DNA of 64,000 bases from assembly GCA_013911885.1 (NCBI GenBank), contig JACESI010000005.1, positions 1-64,000 on the forward strand, given 5' to 3'. This document shows, in pieces, positions 33,093-41,080 of the stretch (position 1 is its first letter; every line of letters begins with the position of its first letter). Position numbers and translations under genes: made by a program. A model generated the notes under the pieces. That model was not told the origin of the DNA. It made no database searches and saw nothing but the letters and a program-made list of their open reading frames with translations. The stretch comes from Hyphomicrobiales bacterium. GTDB taxonomy: Bacteria; Pseudomonadota; Alphaproteobacteria; Rhizobiales; JACESI01.

Positions 33093-34145
33093 TCAGTTCG
33101 GGTTTTTGAGAAGAACCTCGATATCGCGGTGCACGCCGCTTTCGATGGTGAAGGGCATCGAAAAATTTCGATCCTCGTGCCGTGCGAAGGCGACATAATC
33201 ACCGGCTGCGAGGATCAGACTTGGAAACGCGCTTGCAATAGTGTCAATCACCGGATCACCCGCAGGCGTGAGAACCGTCCATGACGTGTTCGCGAGCGCC
33301 TCGCCCCCGTGTTCGCTGACGAGTTTCAACGTGATCTCCGCCCCGCGCTGATAAAGGGTCAGGTCGGTGAGTTCATTCGACTTCACTTTAACATCCGCGG
33401 TCACTACGGAATTGATACCGCCGTAACGACTGACCACATGATATTGACCGGCGGGAAGACGGATCATCTCGTCGGCATTGACGTCATCGACAATCGTTGT
33501 CAGGGCATCGCCGTTTGCCTTCGCAATCTCGAATTTCAGATGCTTTGCCGGAATGATGTCGCCCTCGCGGAAAGCCGCATTGAGCCGAAGGCCGCCGGCA
33601 TCGAGTTTCATTTTGATTTCGGTCATTGGTGGCAGCAGTTTGACGCGGCGTGTTTCGCCCGCATATCCGAAGGCGGCATGAACATAATAATAGGCGGCTG
33701 GAAGCTCGAACTCCGCTTTACCGCCGGAAAATGTGCCGAGAAGCGGCAGTTTGCCTTCGGCATTTTCGCTCTCGCCATAAACGCGCCAGATAATGCCGGA
33801 TCCCTGCGGGAATTCCTGATCGCCCACCACAGCGCTGAGGCGCAGTTTCGCTTTGGTTTTCGGAAACACCGTCCCGCCGCCGAATACAGGCCTTCCCGTT
33901 CCCGGCGCCGGTTGCGCATTCAGTGGCGCGGGCCTTATCGGCAGAATCGGCGGGGCTTGCGGGGTGCCATCCGGGCGGCCGATCGGGAGCGGGATGATCC
34001 GTTGTTCCGTCGTGCCCGATTGAGCGAATGCAATATCGGCGAAATTTGCTGCTGCGAAAACGGCGAGAACAGCCGCGAGAAGAGGCAGCGCGCGGGGCAG
34101 GAGCCCGCGGCGCGATAAGAGGTTTATTCTGATTTTGTCGTACAC
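33093..34145 (-). CDS. Exported hypothetical protein with repeated beta domains
   Basis: Protein of 350 residues from GTG 34145, with a signal peptide (LPLLAAVLAVFAAANFADIA, cleavage after AFA) and a Pro-rich segment (GTPQAPPILPIRPAPLNAQP). The rest holds three or four similar beta units: GIIWRVYGESENAEGKLPLL, KFEIAKANGDALTTIVDD and WTVLTPAGDPVIDTIASAF. Each unit is followed by a glycine-containing turn such as LPAGQYHVVSRYGG, LPAAYYYVHAAFGY or LAAGDYVAFARHED. The pattern recalls carboxypeptidase-regulatory-like or PEGA-type surface domains. Known to me only as a conserved alphaproteobacterial protein. The frame opens upstream at TTG 34217, without a likeness. Confidence 0.7.
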   Translation of the reverse strand: MYDKIRINLLSRRGLLPRALPLLAAVLAVFAAANFADIAFAQSGTTEQRIIPLPIGRPDGTPQAPPILPIRPAPLNAQPAPGTGRPVFGGGTVFPKTKAKLRLSAVVGDQEFPQGSGIIWRVYGESENAEGKLPLLGTFSGGKAEFELPAAYYYVHAAFGYAGETRRVKLLPPMTEIKMKLDAGGLRLNAAFREGDIIPAKHLKFEIAKANGDALTTIVDDVNADEMIRLPAGQYHVVSRYGGINSVVTADVKVKSNELTDLTLYQRGAEITLKLVSEHGGEALANTSWTVLTPAGDPVIDTIASAFPSLILAAGDYVAFARHEDRNFSMPFTIESGVHRDIEVLLKNPN

Positions 34146-34250
34146 GATTGAATAATTCCGGCATTGCAATAGGTTGCGACAGACGGCATGGGTAGCGCGT
34201 TCTTGCGACCGGTTCAATCATCAACACGTGCACGCTTTTGGGGAGGAATA

Positions 34251-34892
34251 ATGGCAGGATCAGAGCATGAGGCGGCTGGGGGCTCCAAGACAGGATGTTA
34301 CCCCGACCCAACTCGGCGTGATCTTCTGGATCATCTCGCGACGCGGCGCACCATCCCGGCACCAAATCTTGGCCTTCCGGCTCCCGATCGCGACGAAATC
34401 CAGTGTCTTCTGACGCTTGCCGCCCGCGTGCCGGATCATGGCAAACTCGCGCCCTGGCGCTTCATCGTCTATGGGCGAGAGGAACGGGTCGTCATCGGGC
34501 GCTATCTTCGTCAGCTCTGGCTTCAACAAGAACCGACTGCGGGCGAGGACCGGCTGATACTCGAGGAGGAGCGATTTTTACGCGCACCGCTTGTCATCGG
34601 CGTGATCAGCCGCCCGCTTCAGGAGCACAAAGTCCCGGTCTGGGAGCAGGAATTGTCCGCTGGCGCCGTCTGCCTCAATCTGCTTCATGCAGCCTCAGCG
34701 CTTGGTTTTTCCGGTCAGTGGTTGACGGAATGGTACAGCTATCATAGTCAATCGGCGCAGTTTCTCGGCGCGCGGGAGGGTGAGCGCTTCGCAGGCTTCA
34801 TTCATCTTGGCACGCCGACAATCCCACCGACTGAGCGCCCGCGTCCCGATCTCGCCGACATCATGACCACCTGGTCGCCGCCCGCCGAATAA
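34251..34892 (+). CDS. Nitroreductase family protein
   Basis: FMN-dependent NAD(P)H oxidoreductase of 213 residues. Conserved: LATRRTIPAPNLGLPAPD, AARVPDHGKLAPWRFIVY (flavin phosphate site) and the dimer helix LSAGAVCLNLLHAASALGFS, with QWLTEWYSY. It resembles the YdjA subgroup, which is small and lacks an excursion domain. ATG 34251 has GGAGG eight bases before. It lies 11 bases upstream of a flavin reductase gene; the pair is probably co-transcribed, and the shared flavin chemistry is suggestive, but no substrate can be named. Confidence 0.9.
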   Translation: MAGSEHEAAGGSKTGCYPDPTRRDLLDHLATRRTIPAPNLGLPAPDRDEIQCLLTLAARVPDHGKLAPWRFIVYGREERVVIGRYLRQLWLQQEPTAGEDRLILEEERFLRAPLVIGVISRPLQEHKVPVWEQELSAGAVCLNLLHAASALGFSGQWLTEWYSYHSQSAQFLGAREGERFAGFIHLGTPTIPPTERPRPDLADIMTTWSPPAE

Positions 34893-34903
34893 AAGGAATC
34901 TTC

Positions 34904-35500
34904 ATGTTTTACCAACCCGAAAAGCGCAATCATGGCCTGCCGCATGATCCGTTCAAGGCCCTGATCGCGCCAAGGCCGATTGGCTGGATCGGCACTTACG
35001 GCCCGAGCGGTGTTCCCAATCTTGCGCCCTACAGCTATTTCAACGCCGTCGCCTCGATGCCGCCGATGGTTTGTTTTTCGTCCGACGGTTACAAGGACAG
35101 TGTCACCAATATCGATCACAAGGGGGCGTTTTCATGCAGTCTTGCGGTCTATGATCTGAGGGACGCGATGAATGCGTCGTCGGCCGGTGTGCCGCATGAT
35201 GTGAACGAGTTCGACCTTGCCGGCCTCACCGAAAAGCGCTGCACGCTGGTTGATGCGCCCGCGGTTGCCGAAAGCCCTGTTGTGCTTGAATGCCGACATC
35301 TCGAAACCAAGAACCTGGTGGATATCGACGGCAACAAGACCACGAGCTTCGTGGTCTTTGGACAGGTTGTGGGCATTCATATTGATGAGAGCGTGATCCG
35401 CGACGGCGCGGTCGATCCCCGACTTCTCAGACCACTCGCGCGGATGGGCTATATGGATTATGTGGTGGGCGATCAGCCGTTCACGCTGAACCGCCCTTAA
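34904..35500 (+). CDS. Flavin reductase family protein
   Basis: FMN-binding split-barrel protein of 198 residues: ALIAPRPIGWIGTYGPSG, VPNLAPYSYFNAVASMPPMV, then the substrate region VYDLRDAMNASSAGVPHDVN and the C-terminal RPLARMGYMDYVVGD. Members reduce flavin with NAD(P)H or serve as FMN-dependent oxidoreductases. It follows the nitroreductase by 11 bases. Its TAA stop overlaps the first half of the CtrA box that precedes the transglycosylase gene. Confidence 0.9.
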   Translation: MFYQPEKRNHGLPHDPFKALIAPRPIGWIGTYGPSGVPNLAPYSYFNAVASMPPMVCFSSDGYKDSVTNIDHKGAFSCSLAVYDLRDAMNASSAGVPHDVNEFDLAGLTEKRCTLVDAPAVAESPVVLECRHLETKNLVDIDGNKTTSFVVFGQVVGIHIDESVIRDGAVDPRLLRPLARMGYMDYVVGDQPFTLNRP

Positions 35501-35512
35501 CCGCTGGTTAAC
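35497..35512. promoter_or_regulatory. CtrA box ahead of the lytic transglycosylase
   Basis: TTAACCGCTGGTTAAC is a perfect TTAA-N7-TTAAC site extended to TTAACCAT on its right half. It is 50-65 bases upstream of the transglycosylase ATG and overlaps the stop codon of the flavin reductase. In Caulobacter, CtrA controls many envelope and flagellar genes, so the placement is sensible. Confidence 0.75.
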
Positions 35513-35561
35513 CATAATTGGCCAAGTTGGGACCGGGGAAATTTACGGTCAATGCGGCTTA

Positions 35562-36749
35562 ATGGTCACTTCCATCGACAAGAATGCACCGGCTGGACCG
35601 GTAACGCGTTCGGGAGGCACGCTCGATCAGGTGCTGCGCCGTGCAGCGGCCGAGAGCGGGGTCGATTTCAGATATCTCCTGAAGACGGCGGAGCGCGAAA
35701 GTTCGCTCAATCCTGGCGTGGTCTCGACGACATCTTCCGCAACGGGGCTTTTCCAGTTTATCGAACAGACCTGGCTTTCGACGATCCGCAGCGACGGCGA
35801 AGAGCTTGGTTTTGGCCGTTATGCGCGCGGCATCGAACGGGGGGCGGACGGCACCCTTTTTGTTCGCGATCAGGGCCTGCGCCGCGACATTCTGGCCTTG
35901 CGCAAGGATCCTGAAATTTCCGCCAAGGTCGCGGCCGCGCTTACCCGGCGCAATGCTGAATATCTTTCCAATGCCATCGGCCGCGAGGCGACGGGCGGCG
36001 AACTCTACATCGCCCATTTTCTCGGCGCTAAAGGTGCGTCGGATCTTCTGACGGCAAACAGCCTCTCGCCGCAGCGTCCGGCAGCGGAGCTTTTTCCGCA
36101 GGCGGCGGCGGCAAACAAGGCGATCTTTTATGATGGCGGCGGCGCACCGCGCAGCGTCGGCCAGGTGCATGCGCTTCTGACCGCGCGCCATGATGCGACA
36201 CGCGGCGCGAATGTGATCAGCGCCAGCCGGCCTGATCCTGCGGCAACGCTTGCAAGCCATACGCGAGGTCCGGCTGAGGATGCGGGTGGGGGCAACGGGT
36301 CCTCCGATCTTGCAAGCGGGGCACAGGCCGCATTTCTCGCAAGCCATTTCAGCGGGCTGGTGAACGCCTTTGTTGCTGAGCCGTCCTCGACCAATGGTAT
36401 TTTCGGCGAGGTTCTGGGGTCGCCTGCGAGCGCCAGCCAGCGTTCCTTCTTTGCGCCGGAAGTGACGCAAGGCGCCCGCGCACCGGCACCAAGAACGGGG
36501 GACGCGGACGTCATTCCCAGTCGATATGGCCGCACGGAAGAGGAAATTTCGGTAACGAAAGGCGAGAGCCCATCTCTGCCACTGGCCCAGCCCCGCCTTG
36601 ATGCAAGCGGACGTGAGGCGGTGGTGTCAGCCTATTCCGCAACGCAAAGTCCTGAACCGCGCACCGTTATCGTGCGCAGTTCGGAATTCGGCAAGATTGA
36701 ACCTCCGCTTGATTTTGCGCGCTTTCTTAAAGCCGTTCGTGGAAAGTAA
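35562..36749 (+). CDS. Lytic transglycosylase domain protein
   Basis: Protein of 395 residues with an SLT lysozyme-like domain at residues about 22-150. The catalytic glutamate is in LKTAERESSLNPG; SSATGLFQFIEQTWLSTI and GGELYIAHFLGAKGASDLLT are conserved. The rest (from about 200) is low complexity, with Ala/Ser/Pro. There is no signal peptide, which may mean export by the flagellar apparatus or another route. A CtrA box lies just upstream. Since the CheL protein here has no muramidase domain, this enzyme could be the one that opens the wall for the rod; in Caulobacter a transglycosylase (PleA) has such a role. That assignment is inference. Confidence 0.85.
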   Translation: MVTSIDKNAPAGPVTRSGGTLDQVLRRAAAESGVDFRYLLKTAERESSLNPGVVSTTSSATGLFQFIEQTWLSTIRSDGEELGFGRYARGIERGADGTLFVRDQGLRRDILALRKDPEISAKVAAALTRRNAEYLSNAIGREATGGELYIAHFLGAKGASDLLTANSLSPQRPAAELFPQAAAANKAIFYDGGGAPRSVGQVHALLTARHDATRGANVISASRPDPAATLASHTRGPAEDAGGGNGSSDLASGAQAAFLASHFSGLVNAFVAEPSSTNGIFGEVLGSPASASQRSFFAPEVTQGARAPAPRTGDADVIPSRYGRTEEEISVTKGESPSLPLAQPRLDASGREAVVSAYSATQSPEPRTVIVRSSEFGKIEPPLDFARFLKAVRGK

Positions 36750-36848
36750 TCTTTTTCTTACGCCCGTTAACAAACATGGTGAACGAAGATTTAAATCTTT
36801 TGTGGCCTAATCGCATGAGTCAATTGCTCGAGGTTAATTCGCCGCTTC

Positions 36849-37991
36849 ATGATCGTTGAACAGTTTATCCAGTGGGTTGTAACAGCCCCGCCAGAGAAGC
36901 GGGCGAAAGCGACGCATGCTTTGGCGCGGGCCTATCTGCGCCACGACTTTTCAGCCGATGATATGGATGCAGCCGAAGCGGCTATGACCTTTCTTCTCGA
37001 TGATCCGGACCGCAGCGTGCGGATGGCGCTCGCGGATGTTCTTGCCGTGTCCGAACATGCGCCACGGCACATCCTGTTCGCGCTTCTCGATGATAGCCCG
37101 GATATCGGTGCGCTGGTCGCGGCGCGTTCGCCGGTTTTGACCGATTCTGAACTCGTCGATCTTGCCGCAGCGCGGGAACGCCCGTTGCAGATGGCGATCG
37201 CCGGACGCCTGCCAGTCTCCGCATCGCTGAGCGCTGCCATTGCGGAAGTGACACCCATCGAAGTCTGTGAACGGCTCATGCAGAACAGCGGCGCGGTCAT
37301 TCTGTCTTCCACGCTGCTGCGGCTTGCGGAGCGTTTCGGTCATGATACCGGGATGCAGCATCTCCTCCTGAAGCGCGACAACCTGCCCGTCGCCGCACGC
37401 CAGCTCGTGGTCGCGCACCTAAGCGATCAGATGTGCGAATGCGCGGTGCGCGAGGCGCGGATGGATATAGACCGTGCCGAAGAAGTGTCCCGCGAGGCGC
37501 GCGACCGCGCAACCCTGACCCTTGCACGCGGTATTTCAGACGCGGAACTGCCGGATCTCCTCGCCCATTTACGCGATACGCAGCAATTGACCACCGTGCT
37601 TTTACTGCGTGCGATTTGCGCCGGGCAGGTTGCTTTTTTCGCCGAAGCGCTGGCGCTGCTTTCAGGTATTGCGCGTCCACGCGTTTCGGCTCTTCTGAGC
37701 GACAATGCGACAAAGGCGCTGCGCACACTCTATGTCAAGGCTGGTCTTCCCGATGAAGCCTATCCTGCTTTCCAGATCGCTTTCGATGTCTATACCGAAG
37801 AAGGTGCGGTGCTGGATGTAAGCGACCAGTACCGTTTTACCCGCATCATGATCGAGCGTGTTCTGGAGCGGTATCGTGGCCAGCATCTCGAAGGCGTCGA
37901 CGATCTTCTGACAATGCTGCGCCGGTTTGCCTCTGAGACCGCCCGCGATGCGGCGCGCAATTTCGTGCACCTTCAGATCAAAGCTGCCTGA
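36849..37991 (+). CDS. DUF2336 domain protein
   Basis: Protein of 380 residues covered by the DUF2336 family, all helical, reminiscent of HEAT repeats: DDPDRSVRMALADVLAVSEH, RHILFALLDDSPDIGALVAA and NLPVAARQLVVAHLSDQMCE. The C-terminal half has VAFFAEALALLSGIARPRVS and GLPDEAYPAFQIAFDVYTEE. It is restricted mainly to alphaproteobacteria and is often linked to motility or c-di-GMP genes; function unknown. It follows the transglycosylase by 99 bases and may share its transcript. Confidence 0.88.
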   Translation: MIVEQFIQWVVTAPPEKRAKATHALARAYLRHDFSADDMDAAEAAMTFLLDDPDRSVRMALADVLAVSEHAPRHILFALLDDSPDIGALVAARSPVLTDSELVDLAAARERPLQMAIAGRLPVSASLSAAIAEVTPIEVCERLMQNSGAVILSSTLLRLAERFGHDTGMQHLLLKRDNLPVAARQLVVAHLSDQMCECAVREARMDIDRAEEVSREARDRATLTLARGISDAELPDLLAHLRDTQQLTTVLLLRAICAGQVAFFAEALALLSGIARPRVSALLSDNATKALRTLYVKAGLPDEAYPAFQIAFDVYTEEGAVLDVSDQYRFTRIMIERVLERYRGQHLEGVDDLLTMLRRFASETARDAARNFVHLQIKAA

Positions 37992-38086
37992 GCAGTTCAA
38001 ACCAAAAAGCAAATATTATCGTCGCAGGACGGCTATCGCCATGCACGCTCTTATGGGTGCTTCAGTCGCATTACGGTTTGCGAATT

Positions 38087-39451
38087 CTACAGGAGGGAAT
38101 TGAGCTTTATGCCGGCCTTGATGAAGCGGCCGGGGTTGACCGCTGTGTCGTCGAGGCGTGTCTCGTAATGCAGGTGAGGCCCGGTGCTGCGTCCCGTGGT
38201 TCCTACCTGGCCGAGAATGGTGCTGGTGTCGACACTGTCGCCTTCCTTAACACCGATCCGGCTCATATGGCCATAGCGCGTGGTGATGCCGCCGACATGT
38301 TCGACCTCGACAAGTTGACCATAGCCGCCGGACCAGCCCGCATGTATCACCTTGCCCGGTCCGGCTGCATAGATCGGCGTGCCGACGGGTGCCTTGAAGT
38401 CCATTCCGGCATGCATGGCATATTGATTGAGGAAGGGATCGAGACGACGACCGAACTGGCTGGTGATCGTGCCGGTGCGAAGCGGGCGGTTCAAGGGGAA
38501 TTGCTGGACAGTTTTCTTCAGCCCGTTCAGATGTTCGAGGTTTTCTTCAAGCGCCAGAACCGATGTATCGAAGGCGATGGAATCGACCTTGGTGACATCA
38601 TGAAACGGGCCGCCGATGGCGTCGGCGCTGTGCGGTGGTCCAGCAGGCGCCTTGTAGCCGAGAGAGCGGATCACAGCTGCGATATCGCGCGAGTTGTCGA
38701 CCGTTTCCTTGGCCATAAGCCGAAGTGTTAGTGCCTGGGCGCGCTCTTCCTCGAGAAGGTTCTGCTCGATAATGTTGAGGTCGACCACATCATTGTTTGC
38801 CGTGCGGATGTGATCGCCGACATTGTTGCTGTCGATAAGACTGAAGGCGCTGATCCCGCTTTCCAGACCATCAGGCATGGCAGAGGAAAAACTGGCGGCA
38901 AAATTCGGTCCGGAATTGAGCGGCGGGGTAACGGCAAGGGAGCCGGTGACAATCGGATCAATCCCAAGAGCCGCATGATCAAGTGCGGAAGGCCGGGGTT
39001 TCGGCGCTGGTGCCGCTTCTGGCAAGGCGATGCCAGCGGCTGAGGCCGTCTCAGCAAGCTGGCTCACCGCGCGTCCACGCTCTTCAAGCGAGGCGCGCAG
39101 ACCGAGAAGGCGGTCGATCTTGTTCTCGACCGATTTCTGATCCAGCATCTGGCGGCTAGCGATCCGGTCGATTTCGATGCGCAGCGCGGCCAGCTGATCT
39201 TCATAGGCATTTTGAATGCTGATCTGGCGGATGCGCGAGGCGGCGAGGAGATCGTCGCGAAACATGAGATAACTGGTCGCAGCCAGATAGCCGACCGCGA
39301 ACAGGACAGCGATGATGACGCCACCAAGAGCAATAGCCGGGTGAATAGTAAAGCTCGTGACCTCATCGCCCTTGGCGAAGATGATGCGGTGAACATCTCT
39401 CCTGCGACCGAAAGGCGCTGCGCGCTGCGGGGCAGATTGCGAATTTCCCAT
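38087..39451 (-). CDS. M23 family metallopeptidase (LytM type)
   Basis: Envelope protein of 454 residues from ATG 39451: a cytoplasmic N-terminus, one transmembrane helix (AIALGGVIIAVLFAVGYLAA), a coiled coil (QLAALRIEIDRIASRQMLDQ and onward), and a C-terminal peptidase domain. Zinc ligands: MHAGMDFKAPVGTPIYAAG (His and Asp) and GPHLHYETR (HxH). The domain is complete, so it is probably active endopeptidase rather than an EnvC-type regulator. It could cut peptidoglycan cross-links during growth or division. Monocistronic; upstream 150 bases are non-coding. Confidence 0.92.
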   Translation of the reverse strand: MGNSQSAPQRAAPFGRRRDVHRIIFAKGDEVTSFTIHPAIALGGVIIAVLFAVGYLAATSYLMFRDDLLAASRIRQISIQNAYEDQLAALRIEIDRIASRQMLDQKSVENKIDRLLGLRASLEERGRAVSQLAETASAAGIALPEAAPAPKPRPSALDHAALGIDPIVTGSLAVTPPLNSGPNFAASFSSAMPDGLESGISAFSLIDSNNVGDHIRTANNDVVDLNIIEQNLLEEERAQALTLRLMAKETVDNSRDIAAVIRSLGYKAPAGPPHSADAIGGPFHDVTKVDSIAFDTSVLALEENLEHLNGLKKTVQQFPLNRPLRTGTITSQFGRRLDPFLNQYAMHAGMDFKAPVGTPIYAAGPGKVIHAGWSGGYGQLVEVEHVGGITTRYGHMSRIGVKEGDSVDTSTILGQVGTTGRSTGPHLHYETRLDDTAVNPGRFIKAGIKLNSLL

Positions 39452-39603
39452 TATATCACCAGTACATCTTGCAATACGCAAACTTGAAATGCGCTTTTGA
39501 TGGTAGGATTTTATGGTTAAAAAAGAGTTTCCCGACGTTCATCATCCTGTTTTTCGCTGAAAAGCCTCGCGAAATCGCGCCAATATTCTAGTCAAAAGTG
39601 AAA

Positions 39604-40428
39604 TCAGTGAACGGCGGTCAGTCCGGCGAGTGGCTTATAGAAGCCGGGAGTGAGCCCGGCCTGCGAGCGCGCCTTGTCGTTGAAGGGCGGGCGAAGGCTG
39701 CCGCGGAAATGCCGCCGCACCATGGCATGAAAGGTCGGCTCCGGCTTCAGGCCATGGCGGGCGCAGGCGAACAGGAACCATTTAGTGCCAAAGGCGACGT
39801 GACGCTTTTCGTCTCGGTAGATGATCTCGAGGATGGCGGCGGTCTTCTCATCGTTCTGCTCGCGAATGCGATCGAGCATGGGTGGGGTGATGTCGAGGCC
39901 GCGCGCTTCGAGCACAAGCGGGATAATGGCAAGCCGCGCGATGAGGTTGTGGCCGGTCTCCTCTGCTGCCTGCCACAATCCATCATGAGCGGGCAGGGCG
40001 CCATAAAAACTTCCCATTTCGATGAGGCGGTCGGCCAGAAGACTGAAATGCTTTGTCTCTTCCAGACCCACCTGCACCCAATTGTCGAAAAAAGCCCGCG
40101 GCATCGGCAGTCGGGCGCAGCGGGCGACGAGGTCCCATGCCAGATCGATCGCGTTCAGCTCGATATGGGCGAGAGAATGGACAAGAGCAAGCCGCCCTTT
40201 TTCGCCGGTAATGGATCGTTTCGGCATGGCACGCGGCGCCAGAAGCTCGGGCTTTTCCGGGCGGCCGGGGCGTTGCGGCAAGGCGGGTTTCACCCCGGCG
40301 GTGAGCGAAAGCGTGCGGGCGAACCAGGCTTTCGCGGTTTTGTTGGCGAGCGCCGTCTTGAGGCGAAGATCGCTTGCTGCGACTATGGCCACAGCCGCTT
40401 CCTCAAGGCTCATGCCGGTTTCTTGCAT
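39604..40428 (-). CDS. DUF455 family ferritin-like protein
   Basis: Protein of 274 residues with the four-helix metal-carboxylate pattern of the DUF455 family: SLAHIELNAIDLAWDLVARC, VGLEETKHFSLLADRLIEMG, LEARGLDITPPMLDR and YRDEKRHVAFGTKWFLFACA. Each gives Glu and His candidates for a di-iron centre. Role unknown; some relatives are hydroxylases. It overlaps the stop of the peroxiredoxin gene by one base (TAATG), indicating coupling, which suggests a link with peroxide or iron handling. Confidence 0.88.
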   Translation of the reverse strand: MQETGMSLEEAAVAIVAASDLRLKTALANKTAKAWFARTLSLTAGVKPALPQRPGRPEKPELLAPRAMPKRSITGEKGRLALVHSLAHIELNAIDLAWDLVARCARLPMPRAFFDNWVQVGLEETKHFSLLADRLIEMGSFYGALPAHDGLWQAAEETGHNLIARLAIIPLVLEARGLDITPPMLDRIREQNDEKTAAILEIIYRDEKRHVAFGTKWFLFACARHGLKPEPTFHAMVRRHFRGSLRPPFNDKARSQAGLTPGFYKPLAGLTAVH

Positions 40429-40892
40429 TACAGGCTCTTGGTGGCAGCCAGAACCTCTTCGACATGACCCGGCACTTTCACCTTGCGCCAGATTTTCGCA
40501 ATTCTGCCTTCAGTATCGATCAGGAATGTGCTGCGCTCGACGCCCATATAAGTCTTGCCATACATGCTTTTCTCGACCCAGACGCCATAGGCCATAAGCG
40601 TCGATTTTTCCTCGTCGGCGGCAAGGGTGATTGCGAGGCCGTGCTTCTTCTTGAATTTGTCGTGCATCTTGATGCTGTCGGGCGACATGCCGATGATGAG
40701 GGCGCCTGCTGCCTCGAAGTCAGCCTGTGCCGCGCTGAAATTGAGTGCTTCCGTCGTGCAGCCCGGCGTGTCGTCTTTCGGATAAAAATACAGCACGACT
40801 TTGGAGCCCCTGAGCGCATTCAGAGTCACGCTTTGGCCATGATCGGCGGGCAGTGAAAATGCTGGTGCGCTGTCGCCTTCTTTCAGGTTCAT
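40428..40892 (-). CDS. bcp: Peroxiredoxin, BCP/PrxQ type, lacking the resolving cysteine
   Basis: Thiol peroxidase of 154 residues: KVVLYFYPKDDTPGCTTEAL holds the peroxidatic Cys45. In E. coli BCP the resolving cysteine is at position 50; here position 50 is Leu. No other cysteine is in the sequence, so the enzyme should act as a one-cysteine type that needs an outside thiol. The remaining fold (IIGMSPDSIKMHDKFKKKHG; VERSTFLIDTEGRIAKIWRK) is complete. The ATG at 40892 follows no strong ribosome site. Overlaps the downstream DUF455 gene. Confidence 0.94.
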   Translation of the reverse strand: MNLKEGDSAPAFSLPADHGQSVTLNALRGSKVVLYFYPKDDTPGCTTEALNFSAAQADFEAAGALIIGMSPDSIKMHDKFKKKHGLAITLAADEEKSTLMAYGVWVEKSMYGKTYMGVERSTFLIDTEGRIAKIWRKVKVPGHVEEVLAATKSL

Positions 40893-41080
40893 GATGCTCG
40901 TAACCTTTTCTTGTGGTGTTTGGTTTCACACAGGCGCGGGTCAAGGAAATGCCCCGCTGCAAGACTTACCCGGAACTAGCATTTTTTGTAAGAAAGGCAA
41001 GGTGAAGCAAGGCGGGACTGTATTTCCCGGGATCGAATCTGATCTATCCTGTTAACGCGCAAGGTCATATAAATGGCAGC

